Source: SAR202 cluster bacterium
GTDB taxonomy: Bacteria > Chloroflexota > Dehalococcoidia > Lucifugimonadales > Lucifugimonadaceae
DNA: 64,000 bases
Assembly: GCA_009392215.1 (NCBI GenBank)
Contig: VFGZ01000030.1
Span: 24,038 to 88,037 of the forward strand
Direction of reading: 5' to 3'
Every line of letters begins with the position of its first letter. Position 1 is the stretch's first letter. Shown piece by piece: positions 26,548 through 37,289 of this stretch. Below the pieces are notes generated by a model. It worked only from the letters and a program-made list of their open reading frames with translations, made no database searches and was not told where the DNA came from. A program made the position numbers and the translations under genes.

Positions 26548-28563
26548 TCACTGATTGATGGTCAAAGTGTATTCTGTTGGCGTGGTTGACAGGCGCGTAA
26601 CGGCGCTTACGACGGTAATTATCAGATCATCTTTTTTGATGTCATTCAGTTTAATTGATCCGGTAGCATTTTCGTCCACGGGTAGGCGGTAGACCATTGA
26701 ATCCCCTGAACCTTTTTCATGGATAACTTGTACCAAATAATTTGTGGGAATCGTGCTCTGTACTAAAGTGAAACCTTCAGGAATCCAGTCTCTGGTTGTT
26801 GTGGTATTGTCAGTCCAATTTATCGCACTAATTTCGAAATCATCGAGGCAGATGCCTTTAGCAAATAATGCGTCATCGGTGATGTACTCAAAGCGGATTA
26901 ATATTTCTTGGCCTGCGTAGCTGGAGATATCAGTCGAATCTTTAACCCATCCCATGCTGTTTCCAGTGAGTCCGGGTCCGTAAGAGTTGCCATTTGGATC
27001 GAGGTTGATTGATCTTTCGGTTGTGAGGATATCCCATGTCTCACCATCATCAGTTGAAATCATCGCATACCCATAGTCCCAGAATTCTTCTATATCGTAG
27101 TTGACCCAGTAGGTTAACGTGGCAGTGTCTACATCTGATAAATCCACACGCTTGGTTAAGGTTGAATTGATTGAATCTCCCTGATTAGACCACCAACATG
27201 TTTTGTCCGAACGAGGTGGATGAGTCAACAGCGCCGTTTCTGGCTCGCCCTGGAATTTAATGGTTATTTGCTCAGATTCACTTGAGCTGACTACGTAGTC
27301 TGCACCAAATGATTTCACTTGACCATTCAGTGAACCGGGGACTCTCATGGGTATTTGCTTTACAGAGGGAAGCGAACGATTTTCATATCTATACGGTCCT
27401 TCTTTTGGATTCATGTAATTCGCAATAAGCCAGTCAGCGTAAACATCTTGCCCGGTAACATTGAAACCTAAATCAGCTAGCACATTGTCGATTGAGTCCA
27501 TGCTGTCCTTTTTATTTTCGGATACAGCGGACAATATATTTGTACCTCCGTAATGTGTAGCGAGAAATGCGAAGAATAGGTTCGCAGCTCCATAGTTCGA
27601 TGGAATCGCGTCAAATTCTATGAGGGAAGTTGATGGGTCCATTAGAAAAGCAGAAATTGCGCTTCTTTGAAAACCAGCGATCTCTGCTGCGATTTCTGAT
27701 AGCCCTTCGTTAACCCAGGAATCCTCGCTGGAATCTGATGCGAAATGGGTTGCATGTTGAAGCTCATGGGCTAGAACACTCAAATATTGTCTGCTGGTTA
27801 ACTTTAGACGGTCTGCCGACATATAAAGTGCCTGACGCTCGTTGGAGTGTTTGCGAATTTCCTTGGGATAGGAATCAGCCGCGGAAAAATAACCTCCCAT
27901 CCTCGATTGTAAGATGCCGTTATAAATGACGATCCTTTCGTCTGCGTCGATTCCGGGTGTGACAGGGTAACCGAATACTTCGGTTACTGCGGGCCATATG
28001 TCGTTTTCAAAAGATTCGGCGACTTTTTTGATATCGTTCCCGTCAGGGATGAAACCATCTTCAAATATCCAGTAAGCATGTTCGGATATATATGAAACTT
28101 CACCACTAACTTGAGTGTTACCGGTATCACGCAGGATCCAGAAATAAACTTTTTGTCCTAAAGTCAATGGTTGTGGAGTCAGTATTTTTTCAGGCTCAAC
28201 GTAATCTTTTAAGAGCCGCCTTGCGAGTGCTGGAAGATCGCGATCCGGCGGTGTCGGAATATATTGCTCTGACGAGTCTTGTAAATACGAAGGTATGCTG
28301 GTCGGGGATGTTGAATTTTTACGCTGTGTGACTGTTTTTTTTTGCGCTGATGTAGCCGTTAGAGTTTCTGTTCTCGTGATATTGGAATTATCTGAATCAG
28401 TCGATGTGTTTACTATCGTTTCTGTTTGATAGTCGCTGACTATGGTAGGTGCGGAACCTTCAATATCGCCTGTACAAGCCAAACACAGAATGATTATTGT
28501 GGTTAGGGCGCTGGCAAGAATTGCTGTGGCTAAGTCAGGTGTGATTTTATCGAGCGATGTCAA
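26548..28563 (-). CDS. secreted HExxH metallopeptidase-like lipoprotein
   Basis: A 671-residue exported protein. A hydrophobic N-terminal segment (residues 11-29) ends at Cys30 (CLAC), consistent with a lipoprotein signal. A Ser/Thr-rich linker follows (about 40-100). The peptidase core carries HELQH (266-270) and a downstream NEGLSE Glu (286), a zinc-peptidase arrangement close to the M6/M30 types. The C-terminal half has an immune-inhibitor-A-like MAM/jelly-roll segment (STDDGETWDIL, ISSYAGQEILIRFEY). It probably hydrolyses protein outside the cell while tethered to the membrane. It starts with a TTG overlapping the pth stop by four bases, an odd partnership. Family-level function is inferred, not exact. 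Confidence 0.75.
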   Translation of the reverse strand: MTSLDKITPDLATAILASALTTIIILCLACTGDIEGSAPTIVSDYQTETIVNTSTDSDNSNITRTETLTATSAQKKTVTQRKNSTSPTSIPSYLQDSSEQYIPTPPDRDLPALARRLLKDYVEPEKILTPQPLTLGQKVYFWILRDTGNTQVSGEVSYISEHAYWIFEDGFIPDGNDIKKVAESFENDIWPAVTEVFGYPVTPGIDADERIVIYNGILQSRMGGYFSAADSYPKEIRKHSNERQALYMSADRLKLTSRQYLSVLAHELQHATHFASDSSEDSWVNEGLSEIAAEIAGFQRSAISAFLMDPSTSLIEFDAIPSNYGAANLFFAFLATHYGGTNILSAVSENKKDSMDSIDNVLADLGFNVTGQDVYADWLIANYMNPKEGPYRYENRSLPSVKQIPMRVPGSLNGQVKSFGADYVVSSSESEQITIKFQGEPETALLTHPPRSDKTCWWSNQGDSINSTLTKRVDLSDVDTATLTYWVNYDIEEFWDYGYAMISTDDGETWDILTTERSINLDPNGNSYGPGLTGNSMGWVKDSTDISSYAGQEILIRFEYITDDALFAKGICLDDFEISAINWTDNTTTTRDWIPEGFTLVQSTIPTNYLVQVIHEKGSGDSMVYRLPVDENATGSIKLNDIKKDDLIITVVSAVTRLSTTPTEYTLTINQ

Positions 28564-29210
28564 TGTGCTTTTGGAGCTTCGCCACCGCGGTTGAATTTAT
28601 TCATGGCGTTTTCAAGATCATCGCGAATGATCATTTCGATCGCATCTACTGCTTTATAGGTCGCTTTAATTACTAACTCCTTAGTCTCCGGTTCAAATGT
28701 GCTGAGGACGTGATCTACTTGGGTAGCACCAGATTCTGGGTTCCCTACACCTATTCTCACTCGAGGGAATTCGTTGGTACCTAATACAGAGATTATTGAT
28801 TTAAGGCCGTTATGCCCACCAGGACCGCCTTTTTTTTTGATTCTTAATGAACCTGGGGGCAGGTTAATATCATCACTGAGGATCAGTATTTTTTCGGGGT
28901 CTGTTTTATAGCGGTTGACCAAGTAATTTAGAGCTGTTCCCGAACGATTCATGAATGTCTGAGGATATGCCAGCACTACTAGGTTGCCATTAAGTTCCAA
29001 CTCCCCGAATCTCAGCTCCTTTTGCTTGTTGTTTATTTGAGTTTTTGTACGACGGACAAACTCATCCATGCACCACCAACCTACGTTATGGCGGGTGTTT
29101 TTATATTTGTCCCCCGGGTTACCTAGGCCGATTATTATCCATGGATGAGATTTTGATCCACCGCCATTGCCGCCTGGGAATAGTTTTTCTAAGATCGAGG
29201 AAACATTCAA
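28560..29210 (-). CDS. pth: peptidyl-tRNA hydrolase
   Basis: Pth releases tRNA from peptidyl-tRNA dropped by ribosomes. The protein is 216 residues, longer than the usual ~190 because of a 25-residue Gly/Ser-rich N-terminal extension. The core starts at IIGLGNPGDKYKNTRHNVGW with the catalytic His. YPQTFMNRSG, LSDDINLPPGSLRIKKKGGPGGHNG and the RVRIGVG block are intact. It overlaps the secreted peptidase gene downstream (TTGA junction), so the two are probably co-transcribed. The ribosomal L25 gene, a frequent neighbour of pth, is not present here. Confidence 0.95.
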   Translation of the reverse strand: MNVSSILEKLFPGGNGGGSKSHPWIIIGLGNPGDKYKNTRHNVGWWCMDEFVRRTKTQINNKQKELRFGELELNGNLVVLAYPQTFMNRSGTALNYLVNRYKTDPEKILILSDDINLPPGSLRIKKKGGPGGHNGLKSIISVLGTNEFPRVRIGVGNPESGATQVDHVLSTFEPETKELVIKATYKAVDAIEMIIRDDLENAMNKFNRGGEAPKAH

Positions 29211-29397
29211 TCGATGGGATCTCCGCTGGAACTTTCAGACGTCTTTTCAAGGATATATAAGATGTTATCGCTCGACCTGATTGTAATGTTCGATAATGAT
29301 CTTCGGAATTTATTTGAAGAAAAGGAATTATTACCCGAGGCTTGATTTAGGTATTGATATCGGAGATTTCCCTAGGAATGCTTTTGGCGCTACATTT

Positions 29398-31515
<2,118 letters not shown>

Positions 31516-31701
31516 TTAGAAATCCCAGCATCGAAAAATCAGCGTGAACTGCATTGTCCAAAGTATATCAATGCTACTTGAGTACCAATTGAATACAAAT
31601 ATCTCTGTTTAGTGAATATATGAACAAGACTAGGAGGTCTATACTCCTTGTCATGACGGTAAATTTGTTAGTGATCAAGCGTTTCGATTCCGTAATTAGA
31701 T

Positions 31702-32997
31702 ATGGCTGATATCCAGCCCTTCAGGGCAGTACGTTATAACTCCGATATCGCAGGGGATGTGAGTCTTCATGTTTGTCCTCCGTTTGACGTAATTACTCCG
31801 CAACTTCAACACGAACTTTATGATCGTTCTCCCTACAATATCGTTCGCTTAGAGTTGGCACGTCGCGGGCTTTCAGATGATCCATATGAACGAGCTGCGG
31901 AAACAGCTCAAACTTGGGAAGATTCAGGTGTTCTTAAATATGATGAAGAACCTTCTATATACGTAACGGAAGAAGAGTTTGAGTATCGAGGTCGCACACT
32001 TCGAAGGCGGGGGTTTATTGCGGGTGTCAGGTTAGAGGATTATGACCAAAAAGTCGTACTGCCTCACGAAGGTACACGATCAGAATGGGTAGCGGATCGA
32101 GTTCGGCTTATGGGGGCAGCGCAGTCGAATTACAGCCCTTTGCTAGTTATATATCGTGATGATCTTCGCTCCAGTGTCAGGAATCTCATACGGGCTATAG
32201 CTGGTGGTGAACCTACGGTAGTGTTCGAACCACCGGATATGCCTCAACTTCGGCTGTGGCGGGTTACGGATCCTGGAACGATTAGTGTGATTCAAACTGT
32301 TTTGAGGGATTCAGAAATATTCATAGCTGACGGCCATCATCGTTATGAAGCAGCTTTGAGATATCGCAGCGCAGTGCGATCTGAACGAGAAGTTCGCTTC
32401 GATGAATCGTTGAACTTTCGTATGATGTTGCTGGTCTCGTTTGATGAGCCGGGGTTGATAACACGCGGTTATCACCGACTCGTCGAGTCTGCCACAGAAA
32501 AAGAATTTGCAGATCTCATCAAAACTATAGACCGAACATGTTATATAGAGGAGTGGGATCCTCCTGCTGCTTCTACGGCTGCGGACCGGATTGAGCGGTT
32601 TGCAGTAGAGTTGGGAGAGCGTAAAGATGATGAGGTTGTGTTCGGTATATACGGTAAAGAACAGGGGAAATTTCATATAGCAAGAATGAAATCTCCACCT
32701 GAGGTCGATAACGCGTTAGAGTCTTCTGAATATTCTTATTTACATTCGCATGTGATTCGACCCGTTGTAGATGTCGAACGTGAAGAGGAGATCATTAGTC
32801 CGCAACATGACGCTGAATTGATAGCTCGTCGCGTGGACGATGGATCAGCTCGAATGGCGTTCATTATGCGGCCTGTTCCGCTTGATGAATTTGTTTCAAT
32901 CGTTACTCGTGGCTGGCGGTTACCTGCTAAAACGACGAATTTCTTCCCAAAGCCTCCCGCAGGTGCGGTGATTCAGCAATTCGGGGATACTCTATAA
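31702..32997 (+). CDS. DUF1015 family protein
   Basis: A 431-residue protein of the DUF1015 family. The conserved opening MADIQPFRAVRYN, the CPPFDVI and YNIVRLEL segments, LPHEGT, and the central FIADGHHRYEAALRYR with its His-His pair are all present. The family is widespread in bacteria and archaea, often near serine or phosphoserine metabolism, but I do not assign a reaction. The start is ATG 31702. A small upstream reading frame (31653-31709) overlaps this start by 8 bases. It is convergent with the selenoprotein gene downstream. Confidence 0.85.
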   Translation: MADIQPFRAVRYNSDIAGDVSLHVCPPFDVITPQLQHELYDRSPYNIVRLELARRGLSDDPYERAAETAQTWEDSGVLKYDEEPSIYVTEEEFEYRGRTLRRRGFIAGVRLEDYDQKVVLPHEGTRSEWVADRVRLMGAAQSNYSPLLVIYRDDLRSSVRNLIRAIAGGEPTVVFEPPDMPQLRLWRVTDPGTISVIQTVLRDSEIFIADGHHRYEAALRYRSAVRSEREVRFDESLNFRMMLLVSFDEPGLITRGYHRLVESATEKEFADLIKTIDRTCYIEEWDPPAASTAADRIERFAVELGERKDDEVVFGIYGKEQGKFHIARMKSPPEVDNALESSEYSYLHSHVIRPVVDVEREEEIISPQHDAELIARRVDDGSARMAFIMRPVPLDEFVSIVTRGWRLPAKTTNFFPKPPAGAVIQQFGDTL

Positions 32998-33022
32998 CAG
33001 TTGTAGATCCTTTGTTGCCAAT

Positions 33023-33613
33023 TTAGTTGAGAGAGTCGATTTGCTCTAATACTTTTTCAGCACTTACAAAATGACCAGTGTTTTCTCCTATACTTTTCCA
33101 CACAATTTGACCTTTTTTATCTATCAGGAACAATGAGGCTGAGGCTAATCCGTCTCCAAACAGGTTAAAAACCCCGTATGAATCAGGCACATAAGGGTCT
33201 GAGGAGGTAAACAACAACGGGAATTCTATATCTGTTTTGGAAATCAAATTTAATGAGCCGTCTAGATCATCTGTACTTATCGCAAGAATTTGAACCTTTT
33301 TCTGGTCAAAGGCTTGTTTTTGTTTTTGCAACTCCACGAGTTGTCTCTTACATGCAGCTCACCAAAACGCTCTATAAAAAGCTAGGAGAACAAATTTTTT
33401 ATCTTCGAAATCTGAACGAGTGAACTTATGACCTTGTGTTGACGGAAGGCTAAAATCTGGCGCTTTGTTTAGAGTCGTTGATGTTATTTGTTCAGGCGAC
33501 CGTATTTTTTCTGAAACCGAAGAATTTTCAACCAGATTGCCAGGGTTCGACTCGTCGACACCTTCACTGTCGCAGGCTATGGACAGCGCTAGGCTTAGAG
33601 CAATCAGCATCAT
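33023..33613 (-). CDS. AhpC/TSA-type redoxin with in-frame UGA: predicted selenoprotein
   Basis: A 196-residue thioredoxin-fold redoxin, exported or lipid-anchored (hydrophobic residues 2-13 followed by Cys14). The peroxiredoxin-like core begins at APDFSLPSTQG. The frame meets one UGA at 33359-33361 inside FYRAFW-UGA-AACKRQL, then continues in the same frame to a TAA-type end as LAISTDDL, FPLLFTSSDP and SASLFLIDKKGQIVWK. UGA is residue 85, exactly where the first Cys of the family CxxC is expected; Cys88 is present. A SECIS-like hairpin follows. I therefore call one selenoprotein (UxxC redoxin reducing peroxides or thiols) rather than a broken gene. The start is ATG 33613 or 33610 with AGGA upstream, both inside a 27-bp inverted repeat. 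It follows the aminotransferase gene on the same strand. Confidence 0.82.
33329..33361 (-). promoter_or_regulatory. UGA codon plus bacterial SECIS-like hairpin
   Basis: The recoded UGA occupies 33361-33359. After 21 bases an apical GUG loop (33337-33335) is closed by a perfect 6-bp stem, CAACUC (33343-33338) with GAGUUG (33334-33329). Known bacterial SECIS elements lie directly after UGA within the coding region, with a short apical loop having G in its first positions some 16-37 bases downstream. This fits by size, position and loop base. SelB binding is inferred. Confidence 0.65.
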
Positions 33614-33661
33614 CGGTCCTGATTTTAAGTTGTGCTTAAAATCAGGACCGATGATGCTGAT
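33603..33661. repeat. perfect 27-bp inverted repeat over the selenoprotein start
   Basis: Arms 33603-33629 and 33635-33661 are exact reverse complements around a 5-base loop (TTGTG). On the minus strand the 3' arm contains AGGA and the tandem ATG-ATG start of the redoxin, so the ribosome site would be buried in RNA. It also lies 28 bases past the aminotransferase stop. No T-run follows, so it is not a standard terminator. Confidence 0.9.
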
Positions 33662-33688
33662 GAAATCCATTGCGATAAATTTAATGAA

Positions 33689-34789
33689 CTATGAAGTCAT
33701 ACGATTGAGAGTTTGACTGGCAGCATTTAAAGCTTCGTCGATATGACTTTTCTCGACCCATCCCATATGTCCAATCCTAAAAATCTTCCCCGTTAAAGAT
33801 TTTTGTCCGCCTCCCAATACGACGTTGAAGTTGTCATTTACGTCACTCAAAAACTTTTTCCCGTCTACGTCATCGGGTAGTCTGATGGCCGTTACGGTGT
33901 TTGAAGCAAACTTCGGGTCTGGTAGGAGATCTAGTCCTATAGATGATGCTCCTTTACGGGTGTGTTCTGCAATTTCATGGTGCCGTTGGAATACGTTCTC
34001 TATCCCCTCATCGACCATTGATTGTAAGGCTATTTGCAGCGTGAACATGGCTGGGAGGCATGGGGTGAAGGGTGGTTGTCCTATTTTGAGGTAATCTTCG
34101 TATTGCTGTACGTCAAGGTAGTATTTTGGCATTGTGGATTTGGCGTAAGCAGCCCAGGCTTTTTTCGAGAATGTGATCATAGCGATTCCTGGTGGCGAAA
34201 CCCAGCTTTTTTGTGATGCGGTTGCTACGACATCTACACCCCAAGCATCTACCGCGATCGGAACTCCTCCGGCACTTGAAACGGCGTCTACTAAGATGAG
34301 CGCATCAGACTCTTCATGTATGACTGTGCAGAGTTCCTTCAGAGGGTTAGAGACGCCGGTTGAGCTTTCATTGTGTGTGAATATTACAGCCTTGATATGG
34401 GGATTTTTTCTTATGTTTTCTCGCACTGCATCCAGATCAGCTGCGTTGCCTAGTTCGAAATTAAGCCTGTCTACATCAGCCCCATATGCTTCTGCGATTT
34501 CTGCGAATCTCTCACCAAAAACACCAATTATTATTGATAAGACCTTATCTCCTGGTGAAACTGTGTTCACCACTGCTGCTTCCATCGCTCCCGTCCCAGA
34601 AGCCGTTATGAAGTAAACGTCATTATTCGTCATAAAAACGGTTTTTAAATTAGAAGACATCTGATCCAGCATCTCTGCGTACTCTGGACCGCGATGATTG
34701 ATCATTTGAGATCCTGCTACCGCCAGCACCTCGTCAGGTAGCGGTACAGGTCCTGGGATTCTGAGATTTGGCTGATTCTGGATGGCCAA
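33689..34789 (-). CDS. class V aminotransferase (alanine-glyoxylate / serine-pyruvate type)
   Basis: A 366-residue PLP enzyme of the serine-pyruvate/alanine-glyoxylate aminotransferase group. The N-terminus RIPGPVPLPDEVL, the THNESSTGV cofactor region, LVDAVSSAGGVPIAVD with the PLP-binding Asp, and the Schiff-base Lys in TASQKSWVSPPG are clear. Such enzymes interconvert glyoxylate and glycine or hydroxypyruvate and serine, which fits the hydroxypyruvate-isomerase-like genes near the left edge. The start is TTG 34789 with GGAG seven bases upstream. The gene is followed by the selenoprotein gene 76 bases downstream, separated by the long inverted repeat. Confidence 0.9.
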   Translation of the reverse strand: MAIQNQPNLRIPGPVPLPDEVLAVAGSQMINHRGPEYAEMLDQMSSNLKTVFMTNNDVYFITASGTGAMEAAVVNTVSPGDKVLSIIIGVFGERFAEIAEAYGADVDRLNFELGNAADLDAVRENIRKNPHIKAVIFTHNESSTGVSNPLKELCTVIHEESDALILVDAVSSAGGVPIAVDAWGVDVVATASQKSWVSPPGIAMITFSKKAWAAYAKSTMPKYYLDVQQYEDYLKIGQPPFTPCLPAMFTLQIALQSMVDEGIENVFQRHHEIAEHTRKGASSIGLDLLPDPKFASNTVTAIRLPDDVDGKKFLSDVNDNFNVVLGGGQKSLTGKIFRIGHMGWVEKSHIDEALNAASQTLNRMTS

Positions 34790-34975
34790 TAAAGTGCTCC
34801 GTGCTTGTGACTGAATGGTGATTTTAATAGATAGTGGTCGTCTTGACTAAAGGCTATAAAAGATTCTAACTCTCGTTAGATAAAACGGTTGCAATTTCAT
34901 TGGAAAAATCTACACAGAAATCAGATGCTCGACGACAGGGCGATAATAAATGGTCTTTATCTGTAAATGGAAAAC

Positions 34976-36289
34976 CTAATTCACCAGTTTTACAATAGCG
35001 TAGTTTTTTCGCCCTCTGCGTATGACCATAAGTCGACCATCAACAAGATCACTCATCAGAACCGCTCGACCTGCATCTTTGATTTGTTCTCCATTGAGTG
35101 ACATGCCGCCTTGTTCTACCGTACGCCGCACGTCTCCATTAGATTTTGCAGATCCACTTGTGATAGCTAGTTCAGAGAATTTCATTCCATCGCCAGTTAG
35201 TTGATCTCGATTGATTTCCGTTACGGGCGATCCGCTAAGTACATCTTCCATCTCGTCTGACGATAGCGAGGAGATATTGTCGCCAAAGAATGCTTCAGTA
35301 ACCTTTAGTGCTTGAGCGAGTCCGTTATCTCCATGGACAGTTCTTGTAACTTCTTTAGCCAGAGTTCGTTGAGCTTCGCGTTTTTCGGGTTCAACACTGA
35401 CAGCCTCTGTTAAGTTCCCTATATGAACTTGATTTAAGAGGGTAAACAATTTTGTATATGACACCACATCTGCATCAGCCACGTTTAAGAAAAACTGATA
35501 TAGCTTATAAGGTGAAGTCTGATTGGGGTCCAACGTCGGAGCACCGTCAATAGACTTACCAAATTTTTCACCTGTTGAGCTGACGACCAGTGGATAAACA
35601 ATACCGTGCGCTCTTGGTCTGCCGTCTGAGTCAGCTCCATGAATCTTGCGAATTAGTTCAACGCCTCCGAGAATATTGCCCCATTGATCGCTGCCGCCAG
35701 CTTGGAAACCGACCTTTTCTTGCTCGAATAGTCTCAGAAAATCGTAGGCTTGTAGTAATTGGTAGCTGAACTCAGTAAATGAAATCCCACTATCGCGGTC
35801 AAATCGACCCTTAACCGATTCTCGTCCCATCATCGAATTTACCGTGAAGTGTTTACCGATATCTCGGAGAAATTCCAATAGGTTGGTATCTCGTAGCCAG
35901 TTAGCGTTGTTCACAATACGAGCGGGATTGGATTTAACTTTGAAATCTAGAAACGGTTCGAGCTGAAGGCGAATGGCATCCACATTTTCATCAATCTGTG
36001 CCACTGACATCAGATTGCGTTCTTCTACCCGTCCAGAGGGATCTCCGATCATTCCAGTGCCACCACCCACTAGAGCTATTGGGGTATGGCCGTGGAGTTG
36101 GAGGCGGACTAAACCCATGATCGGGACTAGACTCCCGATGTGAAGGCTGCTAGCCGTTGGGTCAAAGCCGTTGTAGCATAAAACTTTTTGGGTTGCCAGA
36201 GTGTGCAGGGCTCCTGGAGTTGCGTCAAATAACGCCCCGCGCCATTCGAGTTCTTCTGCTGCGTTTGCAAATTCTGTATATGTGGTCAT
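34976..36289 (-). CDS. tyrS: tyrosyl-tRNA synthetase
   Basis: Class I TyrRS of 437 residues. The HIGH-like ASSLHIGSLVP sits near residue 50, and the KMSKS-like motif is KFGKS near 240. The bacterial GGSDQWGNI tyrosine pocket is present. The C-terminal S4-type RNA-binding domain (KSNGDVRRTVEQGGMSLNG) completes the protein. No T-box leader is visible in the short gap from ribF. It lies downstream of ribF on the same strand, 36 bases apart. Confidence 0.97.
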   Translation of the reverse strand: MTTYTEFANAAEELEWRGALFDATPGALHTLATQKVLCYNGFDPTASSLHIGSLVPIMGLVRLQLHGHTPIALVGGGTGMIGDPSGRVEERNLMSVAQIDENVDAIRLQLEPFLDFKVKSNPARIVNNANWLRDTNLLEFLRDIGKHFTVNSMMGRESVKGRFDRDSGISFTEFSYQLLQAYDFLRLFEQEKVGFQAGGSDQWGNILGGVELIRKIHGADSDGRPRAHGIVYPLVVSSTGEKFGKSIDGAPTLDPNQTSPYKLYQFFLNVADADVVSYTKLFTLLNQVHIGNLTEAVSVEPEKREAQRTLAKEVTRTVHGDNGLAQALKVTEAFFGDNISSLSSDEMEDVLSGSPVTEINRDQLTGDGMKFSELAITSGSAKSNGDVRRTVEQGGMSLNGEQIKDAGRAVLMSDLVDGRLMVIRRGRKNYAIVKLVN

Positions 36290-36325
36290 AAGTATGTCCC
36301 GTTATTGGAATTTGAGTTGCGTTAC

Positions 36326-37249
36326 TTATCTGGCGAGAATTTTCCTGACTTCATCAACGTCTTTATTCATTTGGGTGATTAGTTTTTCGGTGGATTCAAA
36401 AGCGATTTCACTTCTGGTGCGAGATATGAACTCAATTTGCATTTGTTGACCGTACAGATCCCCATCGTAGTCTAGAATGAAAGTCTCAATTGTACGAACC
36501 CCACTGGTTTCAAATGTTGGTCGTACACCTATGCTTGTAGCTGCTTTGTGTGACTTCCCGTTAATTTCAACTATGGTCGCGTAAATTCCATTCCCGGGCA
36601 CAGTGATTGTTGAGTCTGGTTGAATGTTGGCAGTTGGAAAACCTAATTCTCGGCCACGCCTATCTCCTTCTATTATTACTCCTGAGATAGAGTAATTTCT
36701 TCCGAGCATTATGGCAGCGGATTCGCAATGACCCTTAACGATCGCATTTCGTATGGCCGAACTAGAGACTGCGCAGCCGTTTACGATTTTAGGAGGGGCT
36801 TCTATGAAATCTACATTAGATAATTTTTTCGATAACGAGAGTTTCTCGATTCCTAATCGATCAAACCCGATTTTTGCATTTGGCCCAACTATCAATGCGT
36901 TTAATCCAAAGAGATGTTGAAGTTCGCATACAAATTCTTCGGCGGATAATTTCTGAATGGCTGTTCCAAAATCTAGTTCTATGATCTGATCAATTCCGAT
37001 TTCCATCAAAATGTTTCTTCGAGTTTTTAAATTACATATATACGAAACATTAAAATCAGGTTTTATGAAAGCCCTAGGCTGCTCTTTGAATACTAGAGCG
37101 ACTGATATTGCGCTACGTGCCTTCGCTTCACATTGTAGTTGCTTGAGCAATGCTTGATGTCCCAGGTGAACCCCATCAAACGTTCCTACGGTAGCCACAG
37201 TCGGGCCATCTTGTATTTCTATGGATGCGAACAGTTCTGAAATCGACAT
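36326..37249 (-). CDS. ribF: bifunctional riboflavin kinase / FAD synthetase
   Basis: RibF of 307 residues makes FMN and then FAD from riboflavin. The FAD synthetase half carries VGTFDGVHLGHQALL (nucleotidyltransferase HxGH) and FIEAPPKIVNGCAVSSSAIRNA. The riboflavin kinase half contains YSISGVIIEGDRRGRELGFPTAN. It supplies the flavins needed by the old yellow enzyme and other oxidoreductases in the region. It lies between the DAHP synthase and tyrS genes on the minus strand. Confidence 0.96.
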   Translation of the reverse strand: MSISELFASIEIQDGPTVATVGTFDGVHLGHQALLKQLQCEAKARSAISVALVFKEQPRAFIKPDFNVSYICNLKTRRNILMEIGIDQIIELDFGTAIQKLSAEEFVCELQHLFGLNALIVGPNAKIGFDRLGIEKLSLSKKLSNVDFIEAPPKIVNGCAVSSSAIRNAIVKGHCESAAIMLGRNYSISGVIIEGDRRGRELGFPTANIQPDSTITVPGNGIYATIVEINGKSHKAATSIGVRPTFETSGVRTIETFILDYDGDLYGQQMQIEFISRTRSEIAFESTEKLITQMNKDVDEVRKILAR

Positions 37250-37289
37250 GATCGACGATAGATTAGCCTAGTCGCTGCGATTCGTGGCG

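Noticed and set aside
33023..33670. Two separate genes or a pseudogene instead of one selenoprotein
   Set aside because: The halves share one frame with no length change, the break is a single UGA at the catalytic Cys position, and both halves are well conserved in sequence style. A nonsense mutation remains possible but is less likely.
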